Shown: positions 1 through 10,121, counted from the stretch's first letter. The stretch: DNA of 64,000 nt from Agrobacterium tumefaciens (GCF_005221325.1 NZ_CP039888.1:2046001-2110000); one strand, 5' to 3'. Numbers and translations: made by a program. Notes: generated from the letters alone by a model not told the origin.

Positions 1-2
1 AT

Positions 3-350
3 TTCGGCCTGCCACTCATTCCAGAGGGACCCGGCAACCGCCCGATCATCGCCATGGACTACAATCTCTTCATCCGCCATTCCATCGGCATCGAAACGCC
101 AGATCGTACCGCGGAATTTGAGGAACGCGCCTACACGGCATTCCGCAATGCATTCGACAGGCAATATAATGGCGAGCGCATTCCGCTGCAGATGGGCTTT
201 CACTTCGTGAAGATGAACGGCGGCGCCTATTGGAACGCCTATGAGCGGCTGCTGCGCGAAGTCTGCCAGAAAGGGGATGTCGCCTGCGTGAGTTACGCCG
301 AGGCGATGCCAATGATCGAGGCGCGCAGGAAGCAGAAGACGGAGGGGTAA
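3..350 (+). CDS. Polysaccharide deacetylase family protein, C-terminal fragment
   Basis: The reading frame is open from base 3, so the gene starts upstream of the window; the ATG at 54 is probably internal. About 115 residues are visible. The ending, with an IPLQMGFHFVKMNGGAYW stretch followed by a VACVSYAEAM-type tail, resembles the C-terminus of rhizobial polysaccharide deacetylases (NodB-fold carbohydrate esterases that remove acyl groups from envelope or secreted sugars). The catalytic motifs lie outside the window, so substrate and activity cannot be judged. A hairpin terminator follows 19 bases after the stop. The family call is by resemblance and moderately sure. Confidence 0.6.
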   Translation, partial: FGLPLIPEGPGNRPIIAMDYNLFIRHSIGIETPDRTAEFEERAYTAFRNAFDRQYNGERIPLQMGFHFVKMNGGAYWNAYERLLREVCQKGDVACVSYAEAMPMIEARRKQKTEG

Positions 351-368
351 GTTCCCCAAGTATAATGC

Positions 369-400
369 AAAGGGCGGCCAATCGGTCGCCCTTTTTGTTT
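369..400 (+). terminator. Rho-independent terminator of the deacetylase gene
   Basis: Eight-base arms at 369-376 and 387-394 (AAAGGGCG / CGCCCTTT) form a hairpin followed by TTGTTTT. It sits between the plus-strand deacetylase end and the minus-strand bacA end, so it may stop transcripts from both sides. Confidence 0.75.
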
Positions 401-404
401 TCCG

Positions 405-1679
405 TCAAGGTTTGTTGGCCGCCAGCTCTCCGGCTTCCGCCTCCCGCAGCAGATAACGCTGGTCAATTTCAGGAAGGGGCTTGTCGTCAATCGCAGCTTC
501 GAAGGCGCGCAGACGTTTGTAGATCGACATCAGCTCAACAATGGTTGTCCATGAGTTGATGAGATACTGGAACGAGCCACGGACCTGATCGAAGACATTG
601 CCGATCTGCGTGAAAACACCAAGCGTCACCTTGCCGGCGGCGATGGATGGAATGAGCACGATAAGGCTGTAGATGTTATCTGCCTGAAGATAGAAAATCC
701 GCGCCACGTTGAAATACATATAGTGGAAATAGAGACGGAAGTAGTTCTTGCGAACATTTGCAAACAGCTCGGCCACAGTGACTGGTTGCGCACGATTTCC
801 GTCGTCTTCACCATAGACGAGTTCTTTTCGGTAAGCCGCCTCGACCCGCTGGTTGCGGAATTCGAGACCCGGCAGCTTGATACCCACGAGGGCAAGAAAG
901 CCGGTGCCAAACAGCGACCACAAAATAGCCGCCCAGACCAGAGCATGCGGCACCTGACCGATGATCGGCAATTCGTTGATCGTTTCGGAAAAGGTGAACA
1001 GAACCGGCAGGAACGCGATAAGCGTCATAATGGCGCGCACCAGACCGACGCCAAGCCCCTCGACTGTCGAGGAAAACCGCATCGTATCTTCCTGAACGCG
1101 CTGGGAAGCACCTTCGATATGGCGCAGACGATCCCAGTTCGCCATGTAGAATTCGTTCATCGCCGTGCGCCAGCGAAAGATATAATGGCTTACGAAGAAT
1201 AGGTTCAGCACACCGACCGTGATCGCAAAAAACAGAATGCCGCTGACGCCAACGAGGCCCATATAAAGCTGCTCGGCGGTCACCGGCGCGGTCTTTGCCA
1301 GCGCCTGCTGGATAAGGTCGTAATAAGGTCCATACCACGCATTGAGCGCGACACTGACCTGCACCGAAAAGTAAGTGGCGAAAACGATGAGCGCGGAACC
1401 GAGGATGGACCAATTCTGCCAGCGGTGCGGCCTGTACCAGAACCAGAATCCGGCAAACACCAGCACGGCCGCAGCGTAATAGACGTAAAACCACAGGAAC
1501 GGCGTGGACCAGAACACCGAGACGCCGATCGCTGGCGCCTGCCCCTCCGGCAACGGCGGCAAGCCGATTGTCGCACCCCAGTTGCGGGCGCCTGCATACC
1601 ACAGCCCAATCATGGCCATTGTCCAGACGAAGGCAGAGGTGAAGAACAGTTTCGGCTTTGGAAAGAAGGAATGAAACAC
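405..1679 (-). CDS. bacA: BacA/SbmA-type peptide transporter
   Basis: The product is 424 residues, close to the roughly 420 of Sinorhizobium BacA and 406 of E. coli SbmA. It is an inner-membrane protein with about seven hydrophobic segments and the family's typical sequence, including [13 protein letters not shown] at the start, [10 protein letters not shown] near residue 120 and a [19 protein letters not shown] stretch near 275-295. No nucleotide-binding domain is present, as expected for SbmA/BacA proteins, which are proton-driven importers of antimicrobial peptides, bleomycin and microcins. In rhizobia BacA is needed for survival inside host cells and for very-long-chain fatty acid modification of lipid A. 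It stands alone on the minus strand, 192 bases from its neighbour. Confidence 0.93.
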   Translation of the reverse strand: MFHSFFPKPKLFFTSAFVWTMAMIGLWYAGARNWGATIGLPPLPEGQAPAIGVSVFWSTPFLWFYVYYAAAVLVFAGFWFWYRPHRWQNWSILGSALIVFATYFSVQVSVALNAWYGPYYDLIQQALAKTAPVTAEQLYMGLVGVSGILFFAITVGVLNLFFVSHYIFRWRTAMNEFYMANWDRLRHIEGASQRVQEDTMRFSSTVEGLGVGLVRAIMTLIAFLPVLFTFSETINELPIIGQVPHALVWAAILWSLFGTGFLALVGIKLPGLEFRNQRVEAAYRKELVYGEDDGNRAQPVTVAELFANVRKNYFRLYFHYMYFNVARIFYLQADNIYSLIVLIPSIAAGKVTLGVFTQIGNVFDQVRGSFQYLINSWTTIVELMSIYKRLRAFEAAIDDKPLPEIDQRYLLREAEAGELAANKP

Positions 1680-1871
1680 GTTGTTGGACTCACGCGCGTT
1701 TGAAGTCAGCCATTATTGGCGAAGCACTAGATGGCCCGAACCTAGGGCAGAAATTTGTGCACAGCAACGACGAAGCAGCCACCTTAACAAGATGTAAGAC
1801 ACAAACGGTGGATCGATCCCCACAAAATATCGCAGATATCACCCGAGAGAAACGAAAAGGCGGATGGCGGG

Positions 1872-3062
1872 CTACCGCCGCCCTTCCGTGGCAAGCACCG
1901 GCAGCATCAGCAGAATGCTGACGACAAGCACAGCGGAAGCGAGAATGCTGGGTGCGGTGAAACTTCCCGTCACCTCGGCAATCCAGCCGGCGGCAAGCGG
2001 CCCGACGATCTGGCCCGTGCCGAAGGCGGCAGTCATCAGCGCAAAAGCGCGACGCGGGCTCGGTCCGGCAAATTCCCGGCCAAGCTGCAGGCCATAGGCG
2101 GTGATGACCATGAAGGTCAGCCCGAGAAGCAGGCCGCCGGCCAGCACGCCGGCCACCGGCGGCAGCATCACGGAGGCAAAGACGCCGACAGCCTCGACGG
2201 CGAGAACGATCACAAAAGCCCGCTTCAGCCCCTGTGACTTCAGGACCGGTTTCCACAGGAAAAGCGAAACGGCGGCAGCGCAGCCGGTGATGAACCAGGC
2301 CAGGAATTCCACGAAAGCGCCGGCCGCCGCCATGCGGGCAATCGCCACGATGAAGGTGGCAGTAATGACGTAACCGAAACCGAACAGCCCATAGGCCAGC
2401 GTCGTCAGGAACAGCGGTCGCGTCCAGCTAAGCGGCGGCTCAGCCACTGAGGATGCATGCCGCGGCGGGCCGGCGGGCAGCACCCGGAAAACGAGAAGAA
2501 ACGTGATGAAGGAAAAGACGGCACCGGCGATCCACTCCTCTCTCCACGAGGAGCCGCCGCCTTCAAAAACCACGCCGATCAGATAGACCGCCAGCGAGGA
2601 AATCGCGATACCGGCGCCCACCCCGCCATAATGCAGCGCCTGCACACTGTCCCTGCCGGCTTTTGCGGCATGGCCGATGACGATCTGCGAAGTGAAGATC
2701 ATGGTCATTGCACTGGCGACGCCCGCCAGAAACCGGATGACGGTGAAAGCCGCAACGGAGTTGAAGGCGGCCATGGCAAGCAGCAGCGCAGCCGTGGAAA
2801 ACAGGCCGCAAAGGGCAACCAGCCGCTCCCGCCCCGCCCCCCAGGAAGAGGCGGCGAGAACCGCACCCGCGAGATAACCCGCGAAATTTCCGGCCGCGAC
2901 AATCCCCGCATCCCCTGCCGAGAGCGGCACATCAGCCATCATGCCGGGCAGGATGGGGGTAAAGGAAAAGCGGCCGAAACCCATGGCGGAGGCCATCATG
3001 AGGGCTCCGGCGAAACCGAGCGCGGTCAGATGTCTGGCGGAAAGTGGCTTGTCGATGCTCAT
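1872..3062 (-). CDS. MFS transporter, YbfB/YjiJ-like
   Basis: A 396-residue protein with about twelve hydrophobic segments and no soluble domain, of major facilitator size. The N-terminal GRFSFTPILPGM stretch in the first loop is typical of the YbfB/YjiJ group, whose substrates are mostly unknown. The C-terminal half holds the second six-helix bundle (LGREFAGPSPRRAFALMTAAFG). It is transcribed alone, 140 bases from the methionine aminopeptidase gene and 192 bases upstream of bacA. No regulator adjoins it, so no substrate can be proposed. Confidence 0.8.
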   Translation of the reverse strand: MSIDKPLSARHLTALGFAGALMMASAMGFGRFSFTPILPGMMADVPLSAGDAGIVAAGNFAGYLAGAVLAASSWGAGRERLVALCGLFSTAALLLAMAAFNSVAAFTVIRFLAGVASAMTMIFTSQIVIGHAAKAGRDSVQALHYGGVGAGIAISSLAVYLIGVVFEGGGSSWREEWIAGAVFSFITFLLVFRVLPAGPPRHASSVAEPPLSWTRPLFLTTLAYGLFGFGYVITATFIVAIARMAAAGAFVEFLAWFITGCAAAVSLFLWKPVLKSQGLKRAFVIVLAVEAVGVFASVMLPPVAGVLAGGLLLGLTFMVITAYGLQLGREFAGPSPRRAFALMTAAFGTGQIVGPLAAGWIAEVTGSFTAPSILASAVLVVSILLMLPVLATEGRR

Positions 3063-3202
3063 GCACGGCTTATCGCAACCGGCTGGATAAGCGACAAGCG
3101 AGTTATTTTGATCGGCGTTATAAGCGGTCTTTATCGGTCATGAGTGTTCGGATGTTGCTGCTTCGCTCCGACTGCGAACACAAGGGCGGCAAAAGAAGGT
3201 TG

Positions 3203-3955
3203 TCACTCCGCAAGCGTCAGCACCAGCGGCCCGTTCTTCGTCGCCACCACGGTATGCTCATATTGCACCGTCGGCGCGCTCGGGTCGCTGTAGAGCGTCC
3301 ATGGATCATCGTCGCCGTCTTCGGCCCAATAGGCGCCCGTCGAAAGAAACGGCTCGACGGTGAACACCATGCCTTCCTGCATGATGCGGCGCTCGTCCTT
3401 GTCCGGCCAGGTCGCCAGTTCCTTCGGCTCCTCATGCAGCGAACGGCCGATGCCGTGGCTGGCGAGGTTGGTGATCAGCGTGTAGCGGTTCTTTTTGGCA
3501 AAAGCCCCGATGGCGTTGCCGATATCGGCGAATGGCCGCCCGGTTTTCACCTGCTGCAGGCCCGTCCACATGGCACGTTTGCCATCACGGCACAGCCGCT
3601 CGATGTCCTTCTTCACCGGCGGAACGGCGAAAGACGAGCCTGTGTCACCGAAAAAGCCGTTCTTCACCGCCGAGACATCGATATTGACGAGATCGCCCGC
3701 CTTGATGATGCGTGGCCCCGGAATACCGTGGGCCACTTCCTCATTGACGCTGATGCAGGTCGCACCCGGAAATTTGTAGCAGAACTCCGGCGCCGATTGA
3801 GCGCCGTTATCCTCCAGCACCTTGCGGCCGATCGCATCCAGTTCGGCCGTGGTGATGCCGGGTTCCAGCGCGTCCGCCATGGTCTGCATGGCAACCGCAC
3901 ACAGGCGGCCGATATCCTTCAGCAGATCAAGTTCTTCTTCGGTGGAAATGACCAT
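3203..3955 (-). CDS. map: Type I methionine aminopeptidase
   Basis: A 250-residue cytosolic metalloprotease that removes the initiator methionine. The five pita-bread metal ligands are visible: Asp in NIDVS, Asp in FFGDTGSSF, His in SHGIGRSLHEEP, Glu in GMVFTVEPF and Glu in QYEHTVV. The second conserved histidine lies in VAHGIPGPR. It has no N-terminal zinc-finger extension and begins directly with MVISTEEEL, making it shorter than the main alphaproteobacterial Map (about 275 residues). It may therefore be a second, paralogous enzyme; that part is inference. It stands between an MFS gene and a monooxygenase with no obvious operon partner. Confidence 0.9.
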   Translation of the reverse strand: MVISTEEELDLLKDIGRLCAVAMQTMADALEPGITTAELDAIGRKVLEDNGAQSAPEFCYKFPGATCISVNEEVAHGIPGPRIIKAGDLVNIDVSAVKNGFFGDTGSSFAVPPVKKDIERLCRDGKRAMWTGLQQVKTGRPFADIGNAIGAFAKKNRYTLITNLASHGIGRSLHEEPKELATWPDKDERRIMQEGMVFTVEPFLSTGAYWAEDGDDDPWTLYSDPSAPTVQYEHTVVATKNGPLVLTLAE

Positions 3956-4009
3956 GTCTCTGTCCGTCGTTCTGCATGGCGGGTCTGAAAACGCCCGCCT
4001 TGGTAATCA

Positions 4010-5071
4010 TCAGGCCGTGGCTTTCACCGGATCGGCACTCCCCGTCAATTCTTTTCTGACAACAGGGGCGACTTTCGTACCATAAAGCTCGATGCCGCGC
4101 ATGATCTGATCGTGCGGCATCAGGCCGATGGCCATCTGCAGCAGGAAGCGATCATTCTTGAAAACGCCATGCGCCTTGATGATCTTTTCCGCCACCAGCT
4201 CCGGCTCGCCGAGGAAGAGATTGCCCTCCGGCCCGCGCGCCGCATCGAAATGCGCACGGTTCGTCGGTCCCCAGCCGCGCTCGCGGCCGATGCGGTTCAT
4301 CACTTCCGCCTGCGGGCCGTAAAACTGGTCAGCAGCCTTGTCCGTGGTATCGGCAATGAAACCATGGACGTTGATGCTGGTGCGCAGCTTCGTCTTTTCC
4401 TGGCCAGCCCGGCGAGCGGCCTCGTGGTAAAGATCGAACAGCGGTGCAAAGCGGCGATATTCGCCGCCGATGATGGCAAGCGCCACCGGCAGGCCCATGG
4501 CGCCGGCCCGCGCCACCGATTGCGGCGTGCCGCCCACCGCGATCCACACCGGCAGACGCTCCTGAAGCGGACGCGGATAAACGCCGCGCCCGTTGATGGC
4601 CGGGTGTTTGGTGCCGGACCAGGTGATGACTTCCTGTTCGCGCAGCGCCAGCAGCAGATCGAGCTTTTCGGCAAACAGCACGTCGTAATCTTCGAGATCG
4701 TAACCGAACAGCGGATAGGATTCGATAAAGGAACCGCGCCCGGCCATGATCTCGGCACGACCGTTCGACAGAAGATCGACCGTGGCGAATTGCTGAAATA
4801 CGCGCACCGGGTCATCCGAGCTCAGTACCGAGACGGCGCTCGTCAGTCGGATGTTCTTCGTCTTCACCGCCGCCGCGGCAAGCACGGTGGAGGGTGAGGA
4901 AACGACGTAGTCCGGGCGGTGATGTTCCCCCAACCCGAACACATCGAGCCCAACCTGATCGGCGAGTTCGATTTCCTCAAGCAATTCCCGCAGCCGGCGC
5001 GCGCCTTCCGGCCCGCGGCCATCGGCAGGATTGGGATTGACATCCGCGAATGTATAAAGACCGAGTTCCAT
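4010..5071 (-). CDS. Luciferase-like (LLM class) flavin-dependent monooxygenase
   Basis: A 353-residue TIM-barrel protein of the bacterial luciferase-like superfamily, which uses reduced flavin (FMNH2 or F420) to oxidise small molecules. The start [13 protein letters not shown], the [19 protein letters not shown] stretch near residue 45 and [23 protein letters not shown] near 110-130 are diagnostic for the LLM fold. An AGAG-purine-type ribosome site (AGAGGT) lies just upstream. It is divergent from bdhA with a 220-base gap. The substrate is unknown; nothing nearby identifies a desulfonation or degradation route. Confidence 0.85.
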   Translation of the reverse strand: MELGLYTFADVNPNPADGRGPEGARRLRELLEEIELADQVGLDVFGLGEHHRPDYVVSSPSTVLAAAAVKTKNIRLTSAVSVLSSDDPVRVFQQFATVDLLSNGRAEIMAGRGSFIESYPLFGYDLEDYDVLFAEKLDLLLALREQEVITWSGTKHPAINGRGVYPRPLQERLPVWIAVGGTPQSVARAGAMGLPVALAIIGGEYRRFAPLFDLYHEAARRAGQEKTKLRTSINVHGFIADTTDKAADQFYGPQAEVMNRIGRERGWGPTNRAHFDAARGPEGNLFLGEPELVAEKIIKAHGVFKNDRFLLQMAIGLMPHDQIMRGIELYGTKVAPVVRKELTGSADPVKATA

Positions 5072-5291
5072 AAACGATACCTCTGTTTGCTTGCCTGAGA
5101 GATAGGGACGGAGGGTCCATCACACAAACGCAAAATCTGGAAGCTTAGCTTCGAAAAAATGGATGGGCGCAGCCGGTTTTAACGCGCCGCCACCCTTCCC
5201 CGAAATGACGCCTCAAATGGCGATTGCCAGCCCGCCCCCTTTGGGCATAACCTGCTTAAATATGTGCGAAGTAATGCAAAAAGGGGAAAGC

Positions 5292-6068
5292 ATGCATCGG
5301 ACAGTTATCGTGACAGGCTCCACAAGCGGCATCGGCCTTGGCATTGCGCAAAGATTTGCGCGGGAGGGCGCCAATATCGTGCTGAACGGCTTTGGCGACG
5401 AAGACGAGATCGAAAAACTGCGCCTTCTACTGGAAGCCGAAAGCGGCGGGCGCGTGCTTTACCACCCCGCGGATATGACGAAACCGGACGAGATCGCCGA
5501 TCTCATTCAATCCTCGCACGAAAAACTCGGCTCTGTGGATGTCCTCATCAACAATGCCGGTATCCAGCATATCGCGCCCATCGAAGAGTTCCCGACGGAA
5601 AAATGGGACTGGATCATCGCCATCAATCTGACCAGTTCCTTCCATACCATGCGCGCCGCGATACCGTTGATGAAAAAGGCCGGCAAGGGCCGCATCATCA
5701 ACATTTCCTCGGCCCATGGTCTCGTCGCCTCGCCGTTCAAATCGGCCTATGTGGCGGCCAAACACGGCATCATGGGCCTGACGAAGACGGCAGCGCTCGA
5801 ACTTGCGCAGACCGGCGTCACCGTCAACGCCATCTGTCCCGGCTATGTGCTGACGCCGCTGGTTGAAAAGCAGATACCCGAAATGGCCAAGGTGCGTGGC
5901 ATCAGCGAAGAGGCGGTAAAGAACGACGTGATGCTGGAATTGCAGGCAACCAAGCAATTCGTCACCGTCGATGACGTCGCCGCCGCCGCCATCTTTCTGG
6001 CAAGCGACGCGGCAAGCAACATCACCGGCACGCATATTTCCGTGGATGGCGGCTGGACGGCGCAATAA
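5292..6068 (+). CDS. bdhA: D-3-hydroxybutyrate dehydrogenase (short-chain dehydrogenase)
   Basis: A 258-residue SDR enzyme, exactly the usual length of rhizobial 3-hydroxybutyrate dehydrogenase, which interconverts 3-hydroxybutyrate and acetoacetate in polyhydroxybutyrate metabolism. Visible are the cofactor motif TGSTSGIG near residue 9, NNAG near 90, the Ser in NISSAHG and the Tyr-Lys pair in SAYVAAKHG. The ATG at 5292 is chosen because AAGGGGAAAG lies just before it; the longer upstream reading frame (to 5163) has no such site and adds unrelated sequence. The C-terminal GTHISVDGGWTAQ ending is characteristic. It is followed by a palindromic repeat and not by an operon partner. Confidence 0.9.
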   Translation: MHRTVIVTGSTSGIGLGIAQRFAREGANIVLNGFGDEDEIEKLRLLLEAESGGRVLYHPADMTKPDEIADLIQSSHEKLGSVDVLINNAGIQHIAPIEEFPTEKWDWIIAINLTSSFHTMRAAIPLMKKAGKGRIINISSAHGLVASPFKSAYVAAKHGIMGLTKTAALELAQTGVTVNAICPGYVLTPLVEKQIPEMAKVRGISEEAVKNDVMLELQATKQFVTVDDVAAAAIFLASDAASNITGTHISVDGGWTAQ

Positions 6069-6156
6069 TTGCCGGATTTTCTTTCCGTTATGGAAACAAT
6101 GAATTGCCAAAACGGAAATCGATATGCACGCGCGGCCGTGCATAGATGGGCATAAA

Positions 6157-6255
6157 GCATTTCCAGTAAAAGTGCGTAGCGGTTTTACGTCCGGACAATG
6201 CGCTAAAACAAAGAGATAGAGCACGTCCGATTTCGTGTAAATCGGACGTGCTCTA
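6157..6255. repeat. Rhizobiaceae intergenic palindromic repeat
   Basis: The 238-base gap between bdhA and xdhA holds a block of the form GCATTTCCAG...AAAACAAAGAGATAGAGC, a type scattered between genes in Rhizobiales. It ends in a perfect 15-base inverted repeat, 6217-6231 and 6241-6255 (TAGAGCACGTCCGAT and its complement) around a 9-base loop. It could act as a terminator-like hairpin for bdhA. Membership of a named repeat family is from memory of the family, not from a search. Confidence 0.7.
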
Positions 6256-6306
6256 GACAATGACAAGAAACCGGCTCGGCAGCCGGTCAAAACAGCAGGG
6301 CATTGC

Positions 6307-7776
6307 ATGAAAGACGCGATCAGCTTCATCCTCAACAGCGAAACGATTTCGCTTAAGGATTTCGGACCGACGGATACGCTTCTCGATTACCTCCGCATCA
6401 GCAAGCGGTTGACCGGGACAAAGGAAGGCTGTGCGGAAGGCGACTGCGGCGCCTGCACGGTGCTGGTCGGGCGGCTGCTTGATGGTTCGCTGCGGTACGA
6501 AAGCGTCAATGCCTGCATCCGTTTTTTAGGCTCGCTGCACGGCACCCATATTGTCACGGTGGAGCATCTGGCTGCCCGCGACGGCACGCTGCATCCCGTG
6601 CAACAGGCCATGGTGGATTTCCACGGCTCGCAATGCGGTTTCTGCACGCCGGGCTTCATCATGTCGCTTTATGGCCTGTGGCTATCAAGCGAAAACCCCG
6701 GCCGCGCCGATATCGAAAAGGCTCTGCAAGGCAATCTCTGTCGATGCACGGGCTATGAGCCGATCGTGAAGGCCGCCGAAAAAATCGCCGCAGCCCGCCC
6801 GAGCGCACTGTTCGACCCGCTGCAACGGGACCGCACCGACATCATGGCAAGGCTCTGGGCGGTCCGAGAAAACGAGACGATCACCGTCGTCAGAGGCAAG
6901 GAGCGCACCATCATTCCGGCGACGCTTGCTGATTTGACCGAGATTTACGCCACGGAACCGAAGGCGACCATCGTCGCCGGTTCCACCGATGTCGGCCTGT
7001 GGGTGACGAAGCAGATGCGGGCGCTGAACCCTGTCATCTTCATCAACAATCTCGGGGACTTGCAGACCACCACCGTGGGTGAAGACGGCATCACGCTGGG
7101 TGCCGGCGTCACCTACAGCCAGGCCTTCAAGACCGTTGCAGAACACTTCCCGCCGCTCGCCCGGCTGTTCGACCGTCTCGGCGGCGAGCAGGTACGCAAT
7201 ATGGGCACCATCGGCGGCAATATCGCCAACGGCTCACCCATCGGCGACACCCCACCGGCGCTGATCGCGCTGGGCGCGACGCTCACCTTGCGCTCTTCCT
7301 CCGGCAACCGAACCCTGCCGCTGGAAAGTTATTTCATCGATTATGGCAGACAGGACCGGCTGAGCGGCGAATTTGTCGAAAAGCTCTTCATTCCGTTCCA
7401 GAAGCCGGAAAGCCACTACGCCGTCTACAAGATTTCCAAGCGCCGCGACGAGGATATTTCCGCGCTGTGCGCCGCTTTCAATCTGACGCTCGACGCTGAC
7501 GGCACGGTCGAAGACATCCGCATCGCCTTCGGCGGCATGGCCGGCACGCCGAAACGGGCCGCGCATCTGGAAGCCGCGCTTCTCGGCAAGGCGTGGTCGC
7601 AGGACACGATCGACGCGGCGCGCGATGCACTGGATGAGGATTTCACCCCGCTGACGGATTGGCGCGCCACCGCAGAATACCGACAGCTGACGGCCAAGAA
7701 CCTGCTGACGCGGTTCTTCCTCGAGACATCAGGCGAAAAGCAGGAACTTGCGCGCTTCACGCTGGAGGAGGTTTGA
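6307..7776 (+). CDS. xdhA: Xanthine dehydrogenase small subunit (Fe-S and FAD)
   Basis: A 489-residue subunit of the cytosolic xanthine dehydrogenase that oxidises hypoxanthine and xanthine to urate. The N-terminal plant-ferredoxin-type [2Fe-2S] domain shows EGCAEGDCGACTVLVG (near 40-55), and the second, all-helical [2Fe-2S] domain shows GSQCGFCTPGF and NLCRCTGYEPI (near 100-155). From about 200 a FAD-binding domain follows with TIVAGSTDVGLWVTK and NMGTIGGNIANGSPIGD. The Mo-cofactor domain is on the next gene, 3 bases downstream, so this is the bacterial split XdhA/XdhB arrangement. The operon is xdhA-xdhB-xdhC. A palindromic repeat precedes it. Confidence 0.95.
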   Translation: MKDAISFILNSETISLKDFGPTDTLLDYLRISKRLTGTKEGCAEGDCGACTVLVGRLLDGSLRYESVNACIRFLGSLHGTHIVTVEHLAARDGTLHPVQQAMVDFHGSQCGFCTPGFIMSLYGLWLSSENPGRADIEKALQGNLCRCTGYEPIVKAAEKIAAARPSALFDPLQRDRTDIMARLWAVRENETITVVRGKERTIIPATLADLTEIYATEPKATIVAGSTDVGLWVTKQMRALNPVIFINNLGDLQTTTVGEDGITLGAGVTYSQAFKTVAEHFPPLARLFDRLGGEQVRNMGTIGGNIANGSPIGDTPPALIALGATLTLRSSSGNRTLPLESYFIDYGRQDRLSGEFVEKLFIPFQKPESHYAVYKISKRRDEDISALCAAFNLTLDADGTVEDIRIAFGGMAGTPKRAAHLEAALLGKAWSQDTIDAARDALDEDFTPLTDWRATAEYRQLTAKNLLTRFFLETSGEKQELARFTLEEV

Positions 7777-7779
7777 ACC

Positions 7780-10119
7780 ATGGACACCACAAGCTTCGAC
7801 AAGACCAAGACCGAAATCGACGGCCCCATGCATACCTCGCTTCGGCACGATTCCGCCCATAAGCATGTGACCGGCAGCGCCGAATATATCGATGACATCC
7901 CTGAACCCGCCGGCCTCGTCCACGGCGCACTCGGCCTTGCCGACCGTGCCCATGCCGAAATCATCTCTATGGACCTCTCCGAAGTGGAGGCCACACCGGG
8001 CGTGCTCTGGGTGATGGTTGGCAAGGATGTGCCCGGCGAAAACGATATCTCCTCCGGCGGTCGTCACGACGAGCCGCTGCTGGCCGAGACAAAGGTCGAA
8101 TTCCACGGCCAGCCGATTTTTGCGGTCTTTGCCGAAACCCGCGATATCGCCAGAAAGGCGGCGCGCAAGGCAAAGATCACCTATAAAGACCTGCCGCATT
8201 TCACCGATATCGACACGGCTATAGAAAATGGCGGCGCCCTCGTCATCGATCCGATGACGCTGACGCGCGGCGATGCCAAGATCGAAATGGATGTCGCGCC
8301 CCGCCGCCTCACCGGCACCATGCGGATCGGCGGGCAGGAGCATTTTTATCTCGAAAGCCACATCGCCATGGCCGTGCCGGGTGAGGATGACGAGGTGACG
8401 CTGTGGAGCTCCACCCAGCATCCGAGCGAAATCCAGCACATCGTCAGCCATATTCTTCAGGTGCCGTCAAATGCCGTAACGGTGCAGGTGCGCCGCATGG
8501 GCGGCGGTTTCGGCGGCAAGGAAACTCAAGGCAACCAGTTTGCAGCACTCTGCGCCATCGCCGCCAAGAAGCTGAACCGGGCCGTGAAAATCCGTCCGGA
8601 CCGCGACGAGGACATGAGCGCCACCGGCAAGCGCCATGATTTCCGCGTCGATTACGAGTTGGGCTTCGATGAAGAAGGCCGCATCCACGCCGTCGACGCC
8701 ACCTATGCCGCGCGCTGCGGTTTTTCCTCCGATCTGTCCGGCCCGGTCACGGACCGCGCGCTGTTCCATGCGGATTCCAGCTATTTCTATCCGCATGTGC
8801 ACCTCACCTCGCGGCCGCTGAAAACCCACACGGTCTCCAACACCGCCTTTCGCGGTTTCGGCGGCCCGCAGGGCATGCTGGGGGCTGAACGTTTCATCGA
8901 GGAAATCGCCTATGCCGTCGGCAAGGACCCGCTCGATATCCGCAAACTGAATTTCTACGGCGAGACCGGCTCCGGCCGCACCACGACGCCCTATCATCAG
9001 GAAGTCGAAGACAACATCATCGCCCGCATCGTCGAGGAGCTGGAGACATCCAGCGACTATCGTGCGCGACGCGAGGCGATCATCGAGTTCAACAAGACCA
9101 GCCCGATCATCCGCAAGGGCATTGCGCTCACCCCTGTCAAATTTGGCATCTCCTTCACCATGACTGCCTTCAATCAGGCGGGTGCCTTGGTGCATATCTA
9201 TAATGACGGCTCCATCCACCTGAACCACGGCGGCACCGAAATGGGCCAAGGCCTTTACACCAAGGTGGCGCAGGTGGTGGCCGATGCCTTCCAGGTGGAT
9301 ATCGGCCGGGTGAAGATAACAGCCACGACCACCGGCAAGGTGCCGAACACGTCAGCCACCGCCGCCTCCTCCGGCACCGACCTCAACGGCATGGCGGCGT
9401 ATGACGCCGCGCGTCAGATCCGCGAGCGGCTGGTCAAGTTCGCCGCCGAGAACTGGAACGTGCCGGAAGAAGAGGTTGTCTTCCTGCCGAACCGGGTGCG
9501 CATCGGCCTTGAGGAAATCGCCTTCAATGATTTCATCAAACGAGCCTATTTCGCCCGCGTGCAGCTCTCCGCCGCCGGTTTTTACAAGACGCCGAAAATC
9601 CACTGGGACCGCGCCGCCGGTCGCGGCACGCCGTTTTATTATTTCGCCTATGGCGCGGCCTGCTCGGAAGTATCGATCGATACGCTGACCGGCGAATACC
9701 TGATGGAACGCACCGATATCCTCCACGATGTGGGAAAGTCACTGAACCCGGCCATCGATATCGGCCAGATCGAAGGCGCCTTCGTACAGGGCATGGGCTG
9801 GCTGACGACGGAGGAATTATGGTGGGACGGCAAGGGGCGGCTGCGCACCCACGCGCCCTCCACCTACAAGATCCCGCTCGCCTCCGACCGGCCGAAGAGC
9901 TTTAACGTCAAGCTGGCGGAATGGGCGGAAAATGCCGAGCCCACCATCGGCCGCTCCAAGGCCGTGGGCGAACCGCCCTTCATGCTGGCGATCTCGGTTC
10001 TCGAAGCCCTCTCCATGGCCGTCGCCTCCGTCGCCGATTACAAGGTCTGCCCGCGCCTCGATGCACCGGCAACGCCGGAGCGGGTGCTGATGGCGGTGGA
10101 ACGGTTGAAGAAGGTGTGA
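7780..10119 (+). CDS. xdhB: Xanthine dehydrogenase molybdopterin-binding subunit
   Basis: A 779-residue large subunit carrying the molybdenum cofactor. Family motifs are present in order: GGQEHFYLESH near 185, RRMGGGFGGKE near 240, AFRGFGGPQGM near 360, GGTEMGQGLYTK near 485 and the catalytic-glutamate motif KAVGEPPFM near 725. The last supplies the base that activates the Mo-OH attack on xanthine. Length is normal for XdhB. It begins 3 bases after xdhA ends, after an AGGAGG ribosome site inside the end of xdhA, so translation is probably coupled. xdhC follows after 2 bases. Confidence 0.95.
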   Translation: MDTTSFDKTKTEIDGPMHTSLRHDSAHKHVTGSAEYIDDIPEPAGLVHGALGLADRAHAEIISMDLSEVEATPGVLWVMVGKDVPGENDISSGGRHDEPLLAETKVEFHGQPIFAVFAETRDIARKAARKAKITYKDLPHFTDIDTAIENGGALVIDPMTLTRGDAKIEMDVAPRRLTGTMRIGGQEHFYLESHIAMAVPGEDDEVTLWSSTQHPSEIQHIVSHILQVPSNAVTVQVRRMGGGFGGKETQGNQFAALCAIAAKKLNRAVKIRPDRDEDMSATGKRHDFRVDYELGFDEEGRIHAVDATYAARCGFSSDLSGPVTDRALFHADSSYFYPHVHLTSRPLKTHTVSNTAFRGFGGPQGMLGAERFIEEIAYAVGKDPLDIRKLNFYGETGSGRTTTPYHQEVEDNIIARIVEELETSSDYRARREAIIEFNKTSPIIRKGIALTPVKFGISFTMTAFNQAGALVHIYNDGSIHLNHGGTEMGQGLYTKVAQVVADAFQVDIGRVKITATTTGKVPNTSATAASSGTDLNGMAAYDAARQIRERLVKFAAENWNVPEEEVVFLPNRVRIGLEEIAFNDFIKRAYFARVQLSAAGFYKTPKIHWDRAAGRGTPFYYFAYGAACSEVSIDTLTGEYLMERTDILHDVGKSLNPAIDIGQIEGAFVQGMGWLTTEELWWDGKGRLRTHAPSTYKIPLASDRPKSFNVKLAEWAENAEPTIGRSKAVGEPPFMLAISVLEALSMAVASVADYKVCPRLDAPATPERVLMAVERLKKV

Positions 10120-10121
10120 GA

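Noticed and set aside
5140..5152. GAAGCTTAGCTTC palindrome between the LLM gene and bdhA
   Set aside because: It is short, with no repeat or spacing support; too weak to call an operator.
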